DNA of 8,579 nt, taken from NCBI GenBank assembly GCA_934481375.1, contig CAKSPN010000065.1, positions 1 through 8,579 on the forward strand, written 5' to 3'. Below, one piece after another: positions 1 through 6,992 of this stretch (positions within the stretch are counted from its first letter, which is position 1; each line of letters begins with the position of its first letter). The notes under the pieces were generated by a model that ran no database searches, was not told the origin of the DNA, and was given only the letters and a program-made list of their open reading frames with translations. Position numbers and translations under genes: made by a program. The DNA is from an uncultured Clostridia bacterium. Its GTDB lineage: Bacteria > Bacillota > Clostridia > UBA1381.

Positions 1-1714
1 ACGGTGTACTTGTACCCATATACATAATTTCCGACTTGCCGTTTGAATTGTAATCGGACGGTACGTTAAGCTTGCTGTTCAAGAACTGCTCGTGTATCAG
101 ATAACCTCTGTACATCTTAACGCCTCGCAGCCAAAGCTTGCCGATGTTTTCATCGCCTGTGTTGACATTGAAATTATCCACATATTCCACATCATTGCAG
201 AACGGAACGTTTTCGATAACAAGCTGTCCGTCGCAGAAAACTTTCTCTATCATTTTAGTGTCCATATTGAACACTGTGCGGACGCCGTTATTATATTTGA
301 TTTCTCCCGTTCCCCAGTTGACCTCATCATTATCATTCGTTCTTACGGCGTATGCTCCGACTTTTTGCTCACTGCCGTCCGCCTTTACAAGATAAAGGTT
401 TCCGTCCGAGCGGGTTATGTACTTAACAGCCGCCGTTCCGCCCATACCGAGCGTAAACGTTATTCCGTCCTGCGCGTTTTCAAGCGGAACGTATATGAAA
501 TCAAGCGTTATTCTGCCGTGATTTGCATTTTCAAATTTCCTGTTAAGCTCAACGGGGAATTTGTCGCTTGTATCAATTAATCCCTGGTGGAAGAAATATT
601 TGTCGGTTAAATTTCCGCCGATATTTCTTACGTCCCAGCCCGACGGCGCTTTTATCTGCTCGCCCTGATGATATATACTTTTATTGAACATAAAGTTTTC
701 ATCAATGAAATACTTTACTTCCTGTTCGTCTTTTGTATAATCGTAATCGGGGTCATAGCCTGCGTCATATCCGCCGCCGCTGTATTTTTCATCATCATAC
801 TCTCCGTAATCAAAGCCTTTGACATCATATGTTCCGTCATACGCTATGCTCGCCGAATATGAAACATTCATTGCTCTGCCGAGAGAGTCGCAGGCGCTTA
901 TTGAAACCTGTGTTTCGGATGATAGTGATACCGACGGTGTGACCTCTGCGGTTCTCATTTTCGCATCGTACTTAACCGATTTTGCCTCCGCTCCGCCGAT
1001 TATATACGCTTTCGGATTTGATACGTCGCCGCTCATCTCCCGTGAAAATCTGACCGTCATTTTCTTCGGCGAAAATCCTGTTATCTCCGCTGTCGGCGCA
1101 TTGTTCAGAACGGACGTATCATTTATCTGCACCGTTCTGAAATCGTCAATCAACACAATGTCCTCGCCTTTTGCCTCCGAATAATAAGTAAAGGTCGGAA
1201 CAGCTGTCAGAACGTCGCCCGTACTTGTCGGCGCCGTACCCACCGTAAACGTATGGCTTACGGATTTCCAGCCGCTGTCCGACAATCCCATAGTACCGCC
1301 GAGTCCCCATATATACGTTCCCGTGTTTGTGTCACGCAATGCGTTCCACCGTGTATTTTTGCCGACGGGAATTTTTTTAATCTTAAAGCTCATTACATAG
1401 GTTTTTCCCTCGGTCAGCCCGATTTCGCAGGCTTTGCCGTCCCAGCCGCGGTGCGGCATAAAGCAGGCGTAACCTTGATCGTTCGTTGCCATTTTTATGC
1501 TTGTATCGCCCGAAAAACCGTCGCTGTGCCAAAAGGCTCTTGTGCCTTCGTAACCGCCGTTTGCATAGTCCCAGCAGTTTGTTTTATCGCTTGAAATATT
1601 CTCATAATTTAAGTCATAAACGACTTCATACGGAACGTTCCCGTCCTCGGCAAACGTCACCGCCGACGGCACGGCAACAGCCGCCGCCAGCAATAATGAT
1701 AATAATTTTTTCAT
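1..1714 (-). CDS. Large secreted carbohydrate-binding protein, partial (C-terminus beyond the left edge)
   Basis: The reading frame is open from an ATG at 1712-1714 to the window edge, giving 571 residues with no stop, so the gene is cut. I see a Sec signal peptide at residues 1-22 (two Lys, hydrophobic core, likely cleavage after TFA). A CBM4/9-like beta-sandwich follows at ~28-200 (motifs GFSGDTSIKMATN and PHRGWDG, ending in LIDDFRTVQI), then an SbsA/Big_5-like Ig domain at ~206-292, an Asp/Tyr/Gly-rich linker at ~294-330, and a LamG/concanavalin-like region at ~335-540. The first 290 residues are paralogous to the gene just upstream. The start is set by AGGAGA at 1723-1728, which overlaps that gene's stop codon 12 bp away, so the two are probably translationally coupled. 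The family types suggest export and glycan binding. Any enzyme domain would lie off the edge, so an enzymatic role is neither shown nor excluded. Confidence 0.85.
   Translation of the reverse strand, partial: MKKLLSLLLAAAVAVPSAVTFAEDGNVPYEVVYDLNYENISSDKTNCWDYANGGYEGTRAFWHSDGFSGDTSIKMATNDQGYACFMPHRGWDGKACEIGLTEGKTYVMSFKIKKIPVGKNTRWNALRDTNTGTYIWGLGGTMGLSDSGWKSVSHTFTVGTAPTSTGDVLTAVPTFTYYSEAKGEDIVLIDDFRTVQINDTSVLNNAPTAEITGFSPKKMTVRFSREMSGDVSNPKAYIIGGAEAKSVKYDAKMRTAEVTPSVSLSSETQVSISACDSLGRAMNVSYSASIAYDGTYDVKGFDYGEYDDEKYSGGGYDAGYDPDYDYTKDEQEVKYFIDENFMFNKSIYHQGEQIKAPSGWDVRNIGGNLTDKYFFHQGLIDTSDKFPVELNRKFENANHGRITLDFIYVPLENAQDGITFTLGMGGTAAVKYITRSDGNLYLVKADGSEQKVGAYAVRTNDNDEVNWGTGEIKYNNGVRTVFNMDTKMIEKVFCDGQLVIENVPFCNDVEYVDNFNVNTGDENIGKLWLRGVKMYRGYLIHEQFLNSKLNVPSDYNSNGKSEIMYMGTSTP
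713..835 (-). other. Asp/Tyr/Gly-rich linker within the partial secreted protein
   Basis: Residues ~294-334 of the left-edge protein are made largely of Asp, Tyr, Gly, Glu and Lys, with repeating YD, DY and GGGYD-type steps (for example GYDAGYDPDYDY). The stretch sits exactly where similarity to the upstream paralogue stops, between the Ig-like domain and the LamG-like domain. An acidic, aromatic, flexible spacer is the simplest reading. Divalent-cation binding is possible but not shown. Confidence 0.7.
839..1714 (-). repeat. Tandem gene duplication, copy 2 (5' part of the downstream paralogue)
   Basis: This segment encodes residues 1-292 and matches 3455-4342 in order and spacing. About 60% of residues are identical by eye. 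Exact DNA patches remain, for example 23 identical bases at 1435-1457 and 4060-4082. Similarity ends at an Ala-Tyr pair at the end of the first Ig-like domain, where the two genes become unrelated. Confidence 0.85.
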
Positions 1715-1722
1715 TCAATATA

Positions 1723-1728
1723 TCTCCT
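1723..1728 (-). promoter_or_regulatory. Ribosome binding site overlapping the upstream stop codon
   Basis: AGGAGA lies 8 nt before the ATG at 1714, and its first two bases belong to the TAG stop of the upstream secreted-protein gene (1727-1729). Ribosomes ending on one gene therefore finish on the binding site of the next, which points to translational coupling of the two paralogues. Confidence 0.8.
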
Positions 1729-4342
1729 ACTGCAGATTAAACATTATTGAATTATGTATAATCTCCATCTTGTTAAGGCTGTTCCAAAGATAAAGCTTTA
1801 CGCTTTTTCCGTCCGCAAGAAGCGCTTTGTCAATCGTAACGGGTACGGACTGTTTATTTGATGCAATATTCAGCTTTAAGCACTTCATTGCCGTGCTGTA
1901 GCCGTTCTCGTCATACACTGCGATTACGCCGTACATTTCCTGCGCTCTTGACGCCGCTGCGGACAATGTGATTGAAATATCGTTGTCCTTTGATACGGTC
2001 ATACCCTCCGCATACGCTTCGCTGCCGACCTTTATATCGGACATCTTAACCGCCGTTTCGGTCTTAAACTGTATTTTGTGAGTTGACGCTACACCGTATT
2101 TATCGGTAACGTTAAGTTCAAGTTCATAGTATCTGCCGTATTCGGGAGCCGTCTGCGGTGTGACTGTTACTTTGTTTCCGTCAACGTCCGCATTGCATAC
2201 TATAGTTCCGATTTTTGCCGCTGCATTTGTTATTCCGCCGTTAAATATAACCTGTATCGGTTTATCCACTGCCACGTTTTCCGCATTGTCCGAAACGGAA
2301 CTGTCCGCAATAGATACCTCAGGATACTGATACAGTTCTAAATCGTCCATATAGAAAACCGATTTATCACTTATCGACGCACCCGCTTTCAGCTCAAATC
2401 TCAGTGACGGAACGTACACAGTACCTTTTGCTATATCCGACGCATTCTGTGACTCGCCCGTAAAGTCATATACGTATCTGAACCAGCCGTCTTTGCCCTC
2501 AATCGGCGTAACCTCTTTTTTCAAATCCTGTCTGCCGCCGAGGAAAGTTTTGTTATCTCCGTTTACAGGTGAAAATTTATTTATATCGGAATTATCGGGT
2601 ATTTTGATGCAGAATGTCATTCTGTATCTTTTGCCGATTTGAAGCTTTATTCTGGAATCCTGATTTGCACCTGTTCCCGGCACTAAATCCGAATTGTTTT
2701 TATCGGTCATAACAGCCTTTAATCCCGACGGACCTGTTACATACTCGCTTGTGTCAAGTGTTCTTATGCCTTCTATGTAACATCTTCTGTAGTCGGTGTC
2801 GGCAAGCGTTTCCGCCGTTGCGGCTGCATTTTCAAAGGAGTTTTTATAAAGGACGGGCATTTCAAGCATAGTATAATATGTAAGAGTTGTTTCCGAAACC
2901 GTTTCGCCGTCCGTATCCTTTAAATCTTTTAATGTAACCGTGTAGGCACTGCCTGCCTCAAGCTTTGTCAGCGTAAATGTTACAATATTATCCGAAACCG
3001 CAACATTTTCAACCGCCGCACCGTTGTCCGCACTGATACCGCTTGTTGTTTCGGGGTCTATATTTTTATTGAAAGTAACCGAAACATTCATACTTCCTGC
3101 GGGAAGGTCGCCCGTGCCGTCCGACGGAGTTGCCGAAACGACGGACGGAATAATCTTTTTAACCTTGAAATTAATGCTCTTCGCTCCGACAGTTCTGCCG
3201 TAAACGTCCGTAACTCCCGTTATGTTAAGCGCATATTCCCCTGCTTTCAAGAACGAGTTGAAATTAACTTTGTATGTTTTATTGTCAAGCTTATCAACCG
3301 ATGTAATCGTGCTGTCGGTGTTTGCGGAAGTGAGAGCGAAGTTATCTGCCGTCAAATCATTGACAGGGTTTGTAAAGCTTACCGTAACGCCGTCAATCGA
3401 CTCTATTTCTTCCTCGCTTTCGTTAATCGATGTACTGCAAATTGTTTCCGGCGGATAGGCAACGTTTTCTGCTGCTGTGGTGTAAACGGCTCTGCCTATA
3501 TAATCGCACGCACTGACCGTAACGCTTACATCAGTCCCCGGAGTCAGCTCCGTTGACGGAACAACCGTTGCGGTTTTTGTTGACGCATCATATGTAACCG
3601 ATTGTGCCTCCGCACCGTCGATCATGTATGCCTTGGGGTTTGTCACATCATCGCTCATCTCCTGCGAGAATGTAACCGTCATTTCCGCTGTTGAAAGTCC
3701 GCTTACCTCCGCTGTCGGGTCTGTTCCGCCAAGAATGGACGTGTCGTTTATCTGTACCGTTTTGAAATCGTCAATCAGAAGAGCATCTCCGCCTTTTACA
3801 TCCGGTGATACGTAATAAAATAACGGAACGCCCGTCAGAACATCACCCGTACCGCTCGGCGCTGTGCCTACCGTGAAAGTATGGCTTACGGTTCTCCAGC
3901 CTGTATCGGCAGGCTTGAATTTTGCACCGAGTCCCCATACCCAATCGCCGCCCGCATCTTTTAATGCGTTGAAGTTGACCTTCTTATCGGCAGGTATTTT
4001 TTTAACCTTATAGCTCATTACGTAAGTTTTGCCTTGCGTCAAATAAATTTTGTAGTCACTGCCGTCCCAGCCGCGGTGCGGCCAGAAGCATACATAACCG
4101 CCCTCGTTTGTTGCCATTTTTATACTTGTGTCACCCGAAAAACCGTCTCCGTGGAAGAATGTTCTCGTACCTTCCTTACCGCCATCCGCATAATCCCAGC
4201 AGTTTGTTGTTCCGCTTGAAATATTTTCATAATTCAAATCGCAAAGGACTTCATACGAAGCGTCCTCCGCAAACGATACCCCCGACGGCACCGCAAATAA
4301 CATTGTCAGCAATACTGCAAATACTTTCTTTAAATTTTTCAT
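1727..4342 (-). CDS. Secreted multidomain carbohydrate-binding / Ig-like repeat protein (871 aa)
   Basis: This is a complete 871-residue gene. Visible modules: signal peptide 1-25 (cleavage likely after VSFA); CBM4/9-like beta-sandwich ~29-200; Ig-like domains of the SbsA/Big_5 type at ~207-296, ~297-396 and ~397-492 (the third has the typical opening SVVSATPSDGT); a second CBM-like sandwich ~495-675 (GWFRYVYDFTG, then FYMDDLELYQ); a fourth Ig-like domain ~676-763; and a C-terminal module ~765-871 ending in LYLWNSLNKM and a short tail. That ending resembles a tail I recall from large secreted clostridial glycan-active proteins. I find no catalytic domain, LPXTG signal or SLH domain, so it probably acts as a secreted or surface glycan-binding protein. 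It starts at ATG 4340-4342 after AAAGGAGA (8-nt gap), 37 bp below the kinase gene and 12 bp above its paralogue, and is surely co-transcribed with both. Domain calls rest on pattern memory. The substrate is unknown. Confidence 0.87.
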   Translation of the reverse strand: MKNLKKVFAVLLTMLFAVPSGVSFAEDASYEVLCDLNYENISSGTTNCWDYADGGKEGTRTFFHGDGFSGDTSIKMATNEGGYVCFWPHRGWDGSDYKIYLTQGKTYVMSYKVKKIPADKKVNFNALKDAGGDWVWGLGAKFKPADTGWRTVSHTFTVGTAPSGTGDVLTGVPLFYYVSPDVKGGDALLIDDFKTVQINDTSILGGTDPTAEVSGLSTAEMTVTFSQEMSDDVTNPKAYMIDGAEAQSVTYDASTKTATVVPSTELTPGTDVSVTVSACDYIGRAVYTTAAENVAYPPETICSTSINESEEEIESIDGVTVSFTNPVNDLTADNFALTSANTDSTITSVDKLDNKTYKVNFNSFLKAGEYALNITGVTDVYGRTVGAKSINFKVKKIIPSVVSATPSDGTGDLPAGSMNVSVTFNKNIDPETTSGISADNGAAVENVAVSDNIVTFTLTKLEAGSAYTVTLKDLKDTDGETVSETTLTYYTMLEMPVLYKNSFENAAATAETLADTDYRRCYIEGIRTLDTSEYVTGPSGLKAVMTDKNNSDLVPGTGANQDSRIKLQIGKRYRMTFCIKIPDNSDINKFSPVNGDNKTFLGGRQDLKKEVTPIEGKDGWFRYVYDFTGESQNASDIAKGTVYVPSLRFELKAGASISDKSVFYMDDLELYQYPEVSIADSSVSDNAENVAVDKPIQVIFNGGITNAAAKIGTIVCNADVDGNKVTVTPQTAPEYGRYYELELNVTDKYGVASTHKIQFKTETAVKMSDIKVGSEAYAEGMTVSKDNDISITLSAAASRAQEMYGVIAVYDENGYSTAMKCLKLNIASNKQSVPVTIDKALLADGKSVKLYLWNSLNKMEIIHNSIMFNLQ
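3455..4342 (-). repeat. Tandem gene duplication, copy 1 (5' part of the 871-aa gene)
   Basis: This segment encodes residues 1-296 of the 871-residue protein: signal peptide, first CBM-like domain and first Ig-like domain. It is the partner of 839-1714. Shared protein blocks include DLNYENISS, GFSGDTSIKMATN, PHRGWDG, SHTFTVGTAP and VQINDTS. The duplicated unit is a set of whole domains, which fits duplication followed by swapping of the 3' modules. Confidence 0.85.
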
Positions 4343-4350
4343 GTTACAAA

Positions 4351-4358
4351 TCTCCTTT
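4351..4358 (-). promoter_or_regulatory. Ribosome binding site of the 871-aa secreted protein gene
   Basis: AAAGGAGA stands 8 nt before the ATG at 4342. It is much stronger than the sites of the two-component genes above it, which would favour higher output of the secreted protein from the shared transcript. Confidence 0.75.
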
Positions 4359-4360
4359 AC

Positions 4361-4378
4361 TTTGTGGTGTTTGTGGTG
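4361..4378. repeat. Two tandem copies of a 9-bp unit (TTTGTGGTG) in the kinase / secreted-protein gap
   Basis: TTTGTGGTG occurs twice in a row in the 37-bp gap between the kinase stop and the secreted-protein ribosome site. Read on the coding strand it is CACCACAAA twice, an unstructured CA-rich spacer. No function is evident. It may be a slippage duplication that sets the spacing between genes. Confidence 0.6.
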
Positions 4379-4379
4379 T

Positions 4380-6068
4380 TTATACTTTCGGTACTGTAAT
4401 ATTGATTACGGTGTACACATTCTCGTCCGAGAGAATTTGAAAATCAAAGTTGTTGTCGTAGCAAAGCCGTAACCGGTATATCAGATTGCTAAGTCCGATA
4501 CCCGAGCTGTTGCCGTACGTTTCACCCGATTTTAATATCTCGCTCCTCTTTTCGGGACTTATTCCCTTGCCGTCGTCGCTTATGGATATTATGATTTTAT
4601 CCTCCGCCGACCTGATTTCCATTTTGATATTCAGCTTGGAGCCGTCGCTTTTAAATCCGTGTACAAAGCAATTCTCGATAATCGGCTGGCACAGCATTTT
4701 AAGGATTGCCTCATCCTGTGCGTCCTCATCACACACATACTCAAACGAGAATGTGTCCTCATACCTTATCTTCATAATTTCAATGTACTTTTGTATGATT
4801 TCTATTTCCTCGTATACGCTCACCTTATCCAGACTGTCTAAATTGTATCTCAAAATCTTGGTAAGCGCACTTATGATACTCTCTATCTCTTTTACATCGT
4901 ACATTGACGCCAGCGCACGGATCGTTTCAAACGTGTTGTATATAAAATGCGGATTTACCTGGTTTTGCAAAAGCCTAAGCTGTGTTTCCACATTTAATAT
5001 TTCCTTTTCGTAAAGCACTTGGTGGTTTTTGAAGGTTTTTCTTGCGTCCTTGCGCATTTGCTCATATAGATTGTTTATCTCCTCGGCAAGACCGTTTATA
5101 TCCTTGTTGCTATTTATCACAAGCGCTTCACGCTTGTCATTCAAGCCGTGGTTTTTCAGATATGTACATATTGAAGAAATCGGGTTTATAATCTCCTTTA
5201 CAATAACCTTTCTGAATATCAGCATCAATACCAGCATAATAGCCATACACAGGTAAATCAGTATTTTCATTCTGTAAAGCATATTGTATGTATAATCATA
5301 AACATATCCCGTTATTTCCCAATTGGTGTTGGTTATGTAGTTGCCGCTTATGTCTATAATTGGGGATTTGCCGTCATCTGAACGAACAAGGCTTATATTT
5401 TCTCCGTTCACATTTATGTTTATATTCAAATTTTCATATCGGCTGCTGAAGCTGTCCGCCGAAAATACATTGTGCAAATCCATTTTGAGGCATATGCCTA
5501 TGCTGCCGTAATCCATAGTCTTATACAGATTGGAGTCGTATCCGATAATCGGAATAACGGTGTACATATATCTGTAATCCTTGTATGCCTTATCCTCTAT
5601 TTCATAGAGGTAAATTTCCCCGTTTACGTTGCTTTCCCTGGACATTGCGTTTTCCAGATACTCATACTCAACGGGAGACATGTTTTCCATCAGCTTTTCA
5701 AACCGATTATCCTCACTCTTTAAAACTATATAAAAAGTGTCAAGGCAGTAATTTTGTATTTCGGAGAGCTTTTTGGCGTATTTGTCAAGCGCCTCCTTGC
5801 GCAGTGCGGCGTCGTTGCGCCCGAGAATATCGGAAACGACAACCTCGGTGCCGACCTCGCTTTTTATTCTCCGCATAGTTTCAACCTTGCCGGTTATATA
5901 CGAATCGACCTGCTTGGATATTATTTCCTTGTTCATGCTGAGCCGTTCGGAAATATACGTTCTTATATATGAAAGCAATATAATCTGAGATACAAGCATT
6001 ATCGTCAGAAACACTGCCAAAATCACATTGAATTCTGTGGTAATCCTTATCTTTTTAAATATTTTCAT
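4380..6068 (-). CDS. YesM-type sensor histidine kinase (562 aa)
   Basis: Membrane sensor kinase of the LytS/YesM class (His_kinase plus HATPase_c). Residues 14-34 form a first membrane helix, ~35-265 an extracellular sensing region with the size and placement of a dCACHE domain, and ~266-287 a second helix. A HAMP-like and coiled linker follows at ~288-365. The phospho-acceptor motif is VNPHFIYNTFETI with His374. ATP-binding signs are QPIIENCFVHG (N box, ~461-471), DDGKGI (498-503) and SSGIGLSNLIYRL (521-533). The enzyme looks intact. I chose the ATG at 6066-6068. An in-frame ATG 22 codons earlier (6134) would add a hydrophilic tail before the membrane helix and overlap the regulator by 80 bp, while 6068 overlaps it by only 14 bp and has AAGGAAG 12 nt upstream. 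It should phosphorylate the response regulator encoded just before it. The ligand is unknown; the neighbours suggest a glycan. Confidence 0.93.
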   Translation of the reverse strand: MKIFKKIRITTEFNVILAVFLTIMLVSQIILLSYIRTYISERLSMNKEIISKQVDSYITGKVETMRRIKSEVGTEVVVSDILGRNDAALRKEALDKYAKKLSEIQNYCLDTFYIVLKSEDNRFEKLMENMSPVEYEYLENAMSRESNVNGEIYLYEIEDKAYKDYRYMYTVIPIIGYDSNLYKTMDYGSIGICLKMDLHNVFSADSFSSRYENLNININVNGENISLVRSDDGKSPIIDISGNYITNTNWEITGYVYDYTYNMLYRMKILIYLCMAIMLVLMLIFRKVIVKEIINPISSICTYLKNHGLNDKREALVINSNKDINGLAEEINNLYEQMRKDARKTFKNHQVLYEKEILNVETQLRLLQNQVNPHFIYNTFETIRALASMYDVKEIESIISALTKILRYNLDSLDKVSVYEEIEIIQKYIEIMKIRYEDTFSFEYVCDEDAQDEAILKMLCQPIIENCFVHGFKSDGSKLNIKMEIRSAEDKIIISISDDGKGISPEKRSEILKSGETYGNSSGIGLSNLIYRLRLCYDNNFDFQILSDENVYTVINITVPKV

Positions 6069-6777
6069 TGTTTTCTCTGTCTTCCTTGGGGGTAAGTCCC
6101 CAATACTTCTTGTACAGCTTGTGGAACTGCGCATAGTCCATTATTCCGACCATCATTGCCGTTTCGGTCGTTGTCTTGCCCTCCCGTATAAGCCGTCTCG
6201 CCTTTTCCATTCTGATTTTTTTCAAATAATCCGTAAGCGTCATTCCCAATTCCTTTTTGAGAGCGTAGCTTAAATAATTCATATTGAAGAAAAACTGCTC
6301 CGAAAGATCCTTAAGCGAAATTTTCCTGTCAAAGTTCTGATTGATGTACTCGACAATCTCGCCCAGTCTTGCACTGCCGTTATCTTCGATTTTATTTTCA
6401 TTGTCATCGAAATATGTTTTCAGATTTTTAAGAATTTCCTCCGCATCTTCGCCGGAGAGCGGCTTTAAACAGTAATCAAACACTCTCAGCCGCATTGAGC
6501 TCCGCATATATTTATAGCTGTCATATCCCGATATTACGATACACAAAGGCTCCCGTCCGCTTTCTTTCAGCTTTGAAATAAGTTCCAGTCCGGTCATTTC
6601 ACGCATTTTTATGTCGGTAAACAAAACGTCCGTCCCGTGAGTGCATATATATTCGTAAGCTTCGTTTGAACTTGTTGTGGAGAATACAACGTTAAAACCG
6701 TATTCCTCCCATTTGAACAAGCGTTCCAATCCTTTCAGTATCAATCGTTCATCTTCAACAATTACTACTCGTTTCAT
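6055..6777 (-). CDS. Compact YesN/AraC-type response regulator (240 aa)
   Basis: Cytoplasmic DNA-binding response regulator, presumed partner of the kinase that overlaps its 3' end. The receiver domain is residues ~1-120: acidic pocket E8/D9/E10, phospho-acceptor D55 in FTDIKM, S83 in VISGYDS, and K105 in DYCLKPL, so all key residues are present. The AraC/XylS helix-turn-helix domain is ~138-235, with ISLKDLSEQFFFNMNYLS as first helix pair, YLKKIRMEKARRLI, and a second HTH ending in YKKYWGLTPKE. Only about 17 residues separate the domains. YesN-type regulators are commonly some 350-500 residues with a long middle region, so this is a minimal version. It is the first gene of the operon, which allows autoregulation. 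The start at ATG 6775-6777 is given by the receiver's MKRVVIVEDE opening. The ribosome site (GGTGAT or AAGGGG upstream) is weak. Target genes are not known from the sequence. Confidence 0.93.
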   Translation of the reverse strand: MKRVVIVEDERLILKGLERLFKWEEYGFNVVFSTTSSNEAYEYICTHGTDVLFTDIKMREMTGLELISKLKESGREPLCIVISGYDSYKYMRSSMRLRVFDYCLKPLSGEDAEEILKNLKTYFDDNENKIEDNGSARLGEIVEYINQNFDRKISLKDLSEQFFFNMNYLSYALKKELGMTLTDYLKKIRMEKARRLIREGKTTTETAMMVGIMDYAQFHKLYKKYWGLTPKEDRENNENI

Positions 6778-6800
6778 TCCTGTATCACCAATCCCCTTCT

Positions 6801-6829
6801 ATCATATATATTACACGCTTTTTTGTTAA
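6801..6829 (-). promoter_or_regulatory. Candidate sigma-A promoter for the regulator-kinase-secreted protein operon
   Basis: On the minus strand, TTAACA (6824-6829) and TATGAT (6801-6806) are separated by 17 bp, each one or two bases from consensus, with A/T-rich DNA upstream. Transcription would start near 6794, about 17 nt before the regulator ATG, so the untranslated leader would be short. The surrounding DNA is very A/T-rich, so chance matches are possible. Confidence 0.5.
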
Positions 6830-6905
6830 AAAACAATGAACGGTATTATGTTTTTTATGTCAGATTTTAATTTTTTTATTTATAAATCACTAAAATATTA
6901 TCCCC

Positions 6906-6938
6906 TTATTGGCATAATTGATGCTATTGCGCCAATAA
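6906..6938. repeat. Inverted repeat TTATTGGC-N17-GCCAATAA upstream of the operon
   Basis: Perfect 8-bp arms at 6906-6913 and 6931-6938 with a 17-bp gap, centred about 95 bp upstream of the candidate -35. Position and symmetry suit an activator or repressor site. The spacer also holds CAATA elements repeated at 18-bp steps on the minus strand. It has no U-run and does not look like a terminator. The bound protein is unknown. Confidence 0.45.
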
Positions 6939-6959
6939 TTTTTACTAATTATTTACAAT

Positions 6960-6986
6960 AAAAAAGGCAATCCTTTCGGATTGCCT
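6960..6986 (-). terminator. Rho-independent terminator of trpS
   Basis: On the minus strand a perfect 9-bp stem, AGGCAATCC / GGATTGCCT (6978-6986 and 6965-6973), closes a GAAA tetraloop and is followed by a run of T. It begins about 7 nt after the trpS stop codon. It isolates trpS from the downstream operon. Confidence 0.95.
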
Positions 6987-6992
6987 GCTTTG

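Larger units (their letters stand above)
6778..6959. other. Intergenic region between the trpS terminator and the regulator gene
   Basis: A very A/T-rich stretch with no convincing coding frame on either strand. It contains the candidate operon promoter and the inverted repeat described separately, plus a small TTGTT/AACAA dyad (6823-6836) overlapping the -35 box. It is the only space available for control of the minus-strand operon. Confidence 0.6.

Noticed and set aside
668..862. A hydrophobic 64-residue plus-strand reading frame that looks like a membrane peptide
   Set aside because: It is the antisense of the Asp/Tyr/Gly-rich tract of the secreted protein. Codons for Asp and Tyr read backwards give Ile, Val and similar residues, which explains the hydrophobic look. 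There is no ribosome site.
6069..6134. A longer start for the sensor kinase, 22 codons upstream
   Set aside because: It would overlap the regulator gene by 80 bp and add a hydrophilic tail. The ATG at 6068 gives the usual short cytoplasmic tail before the first membrane helix.
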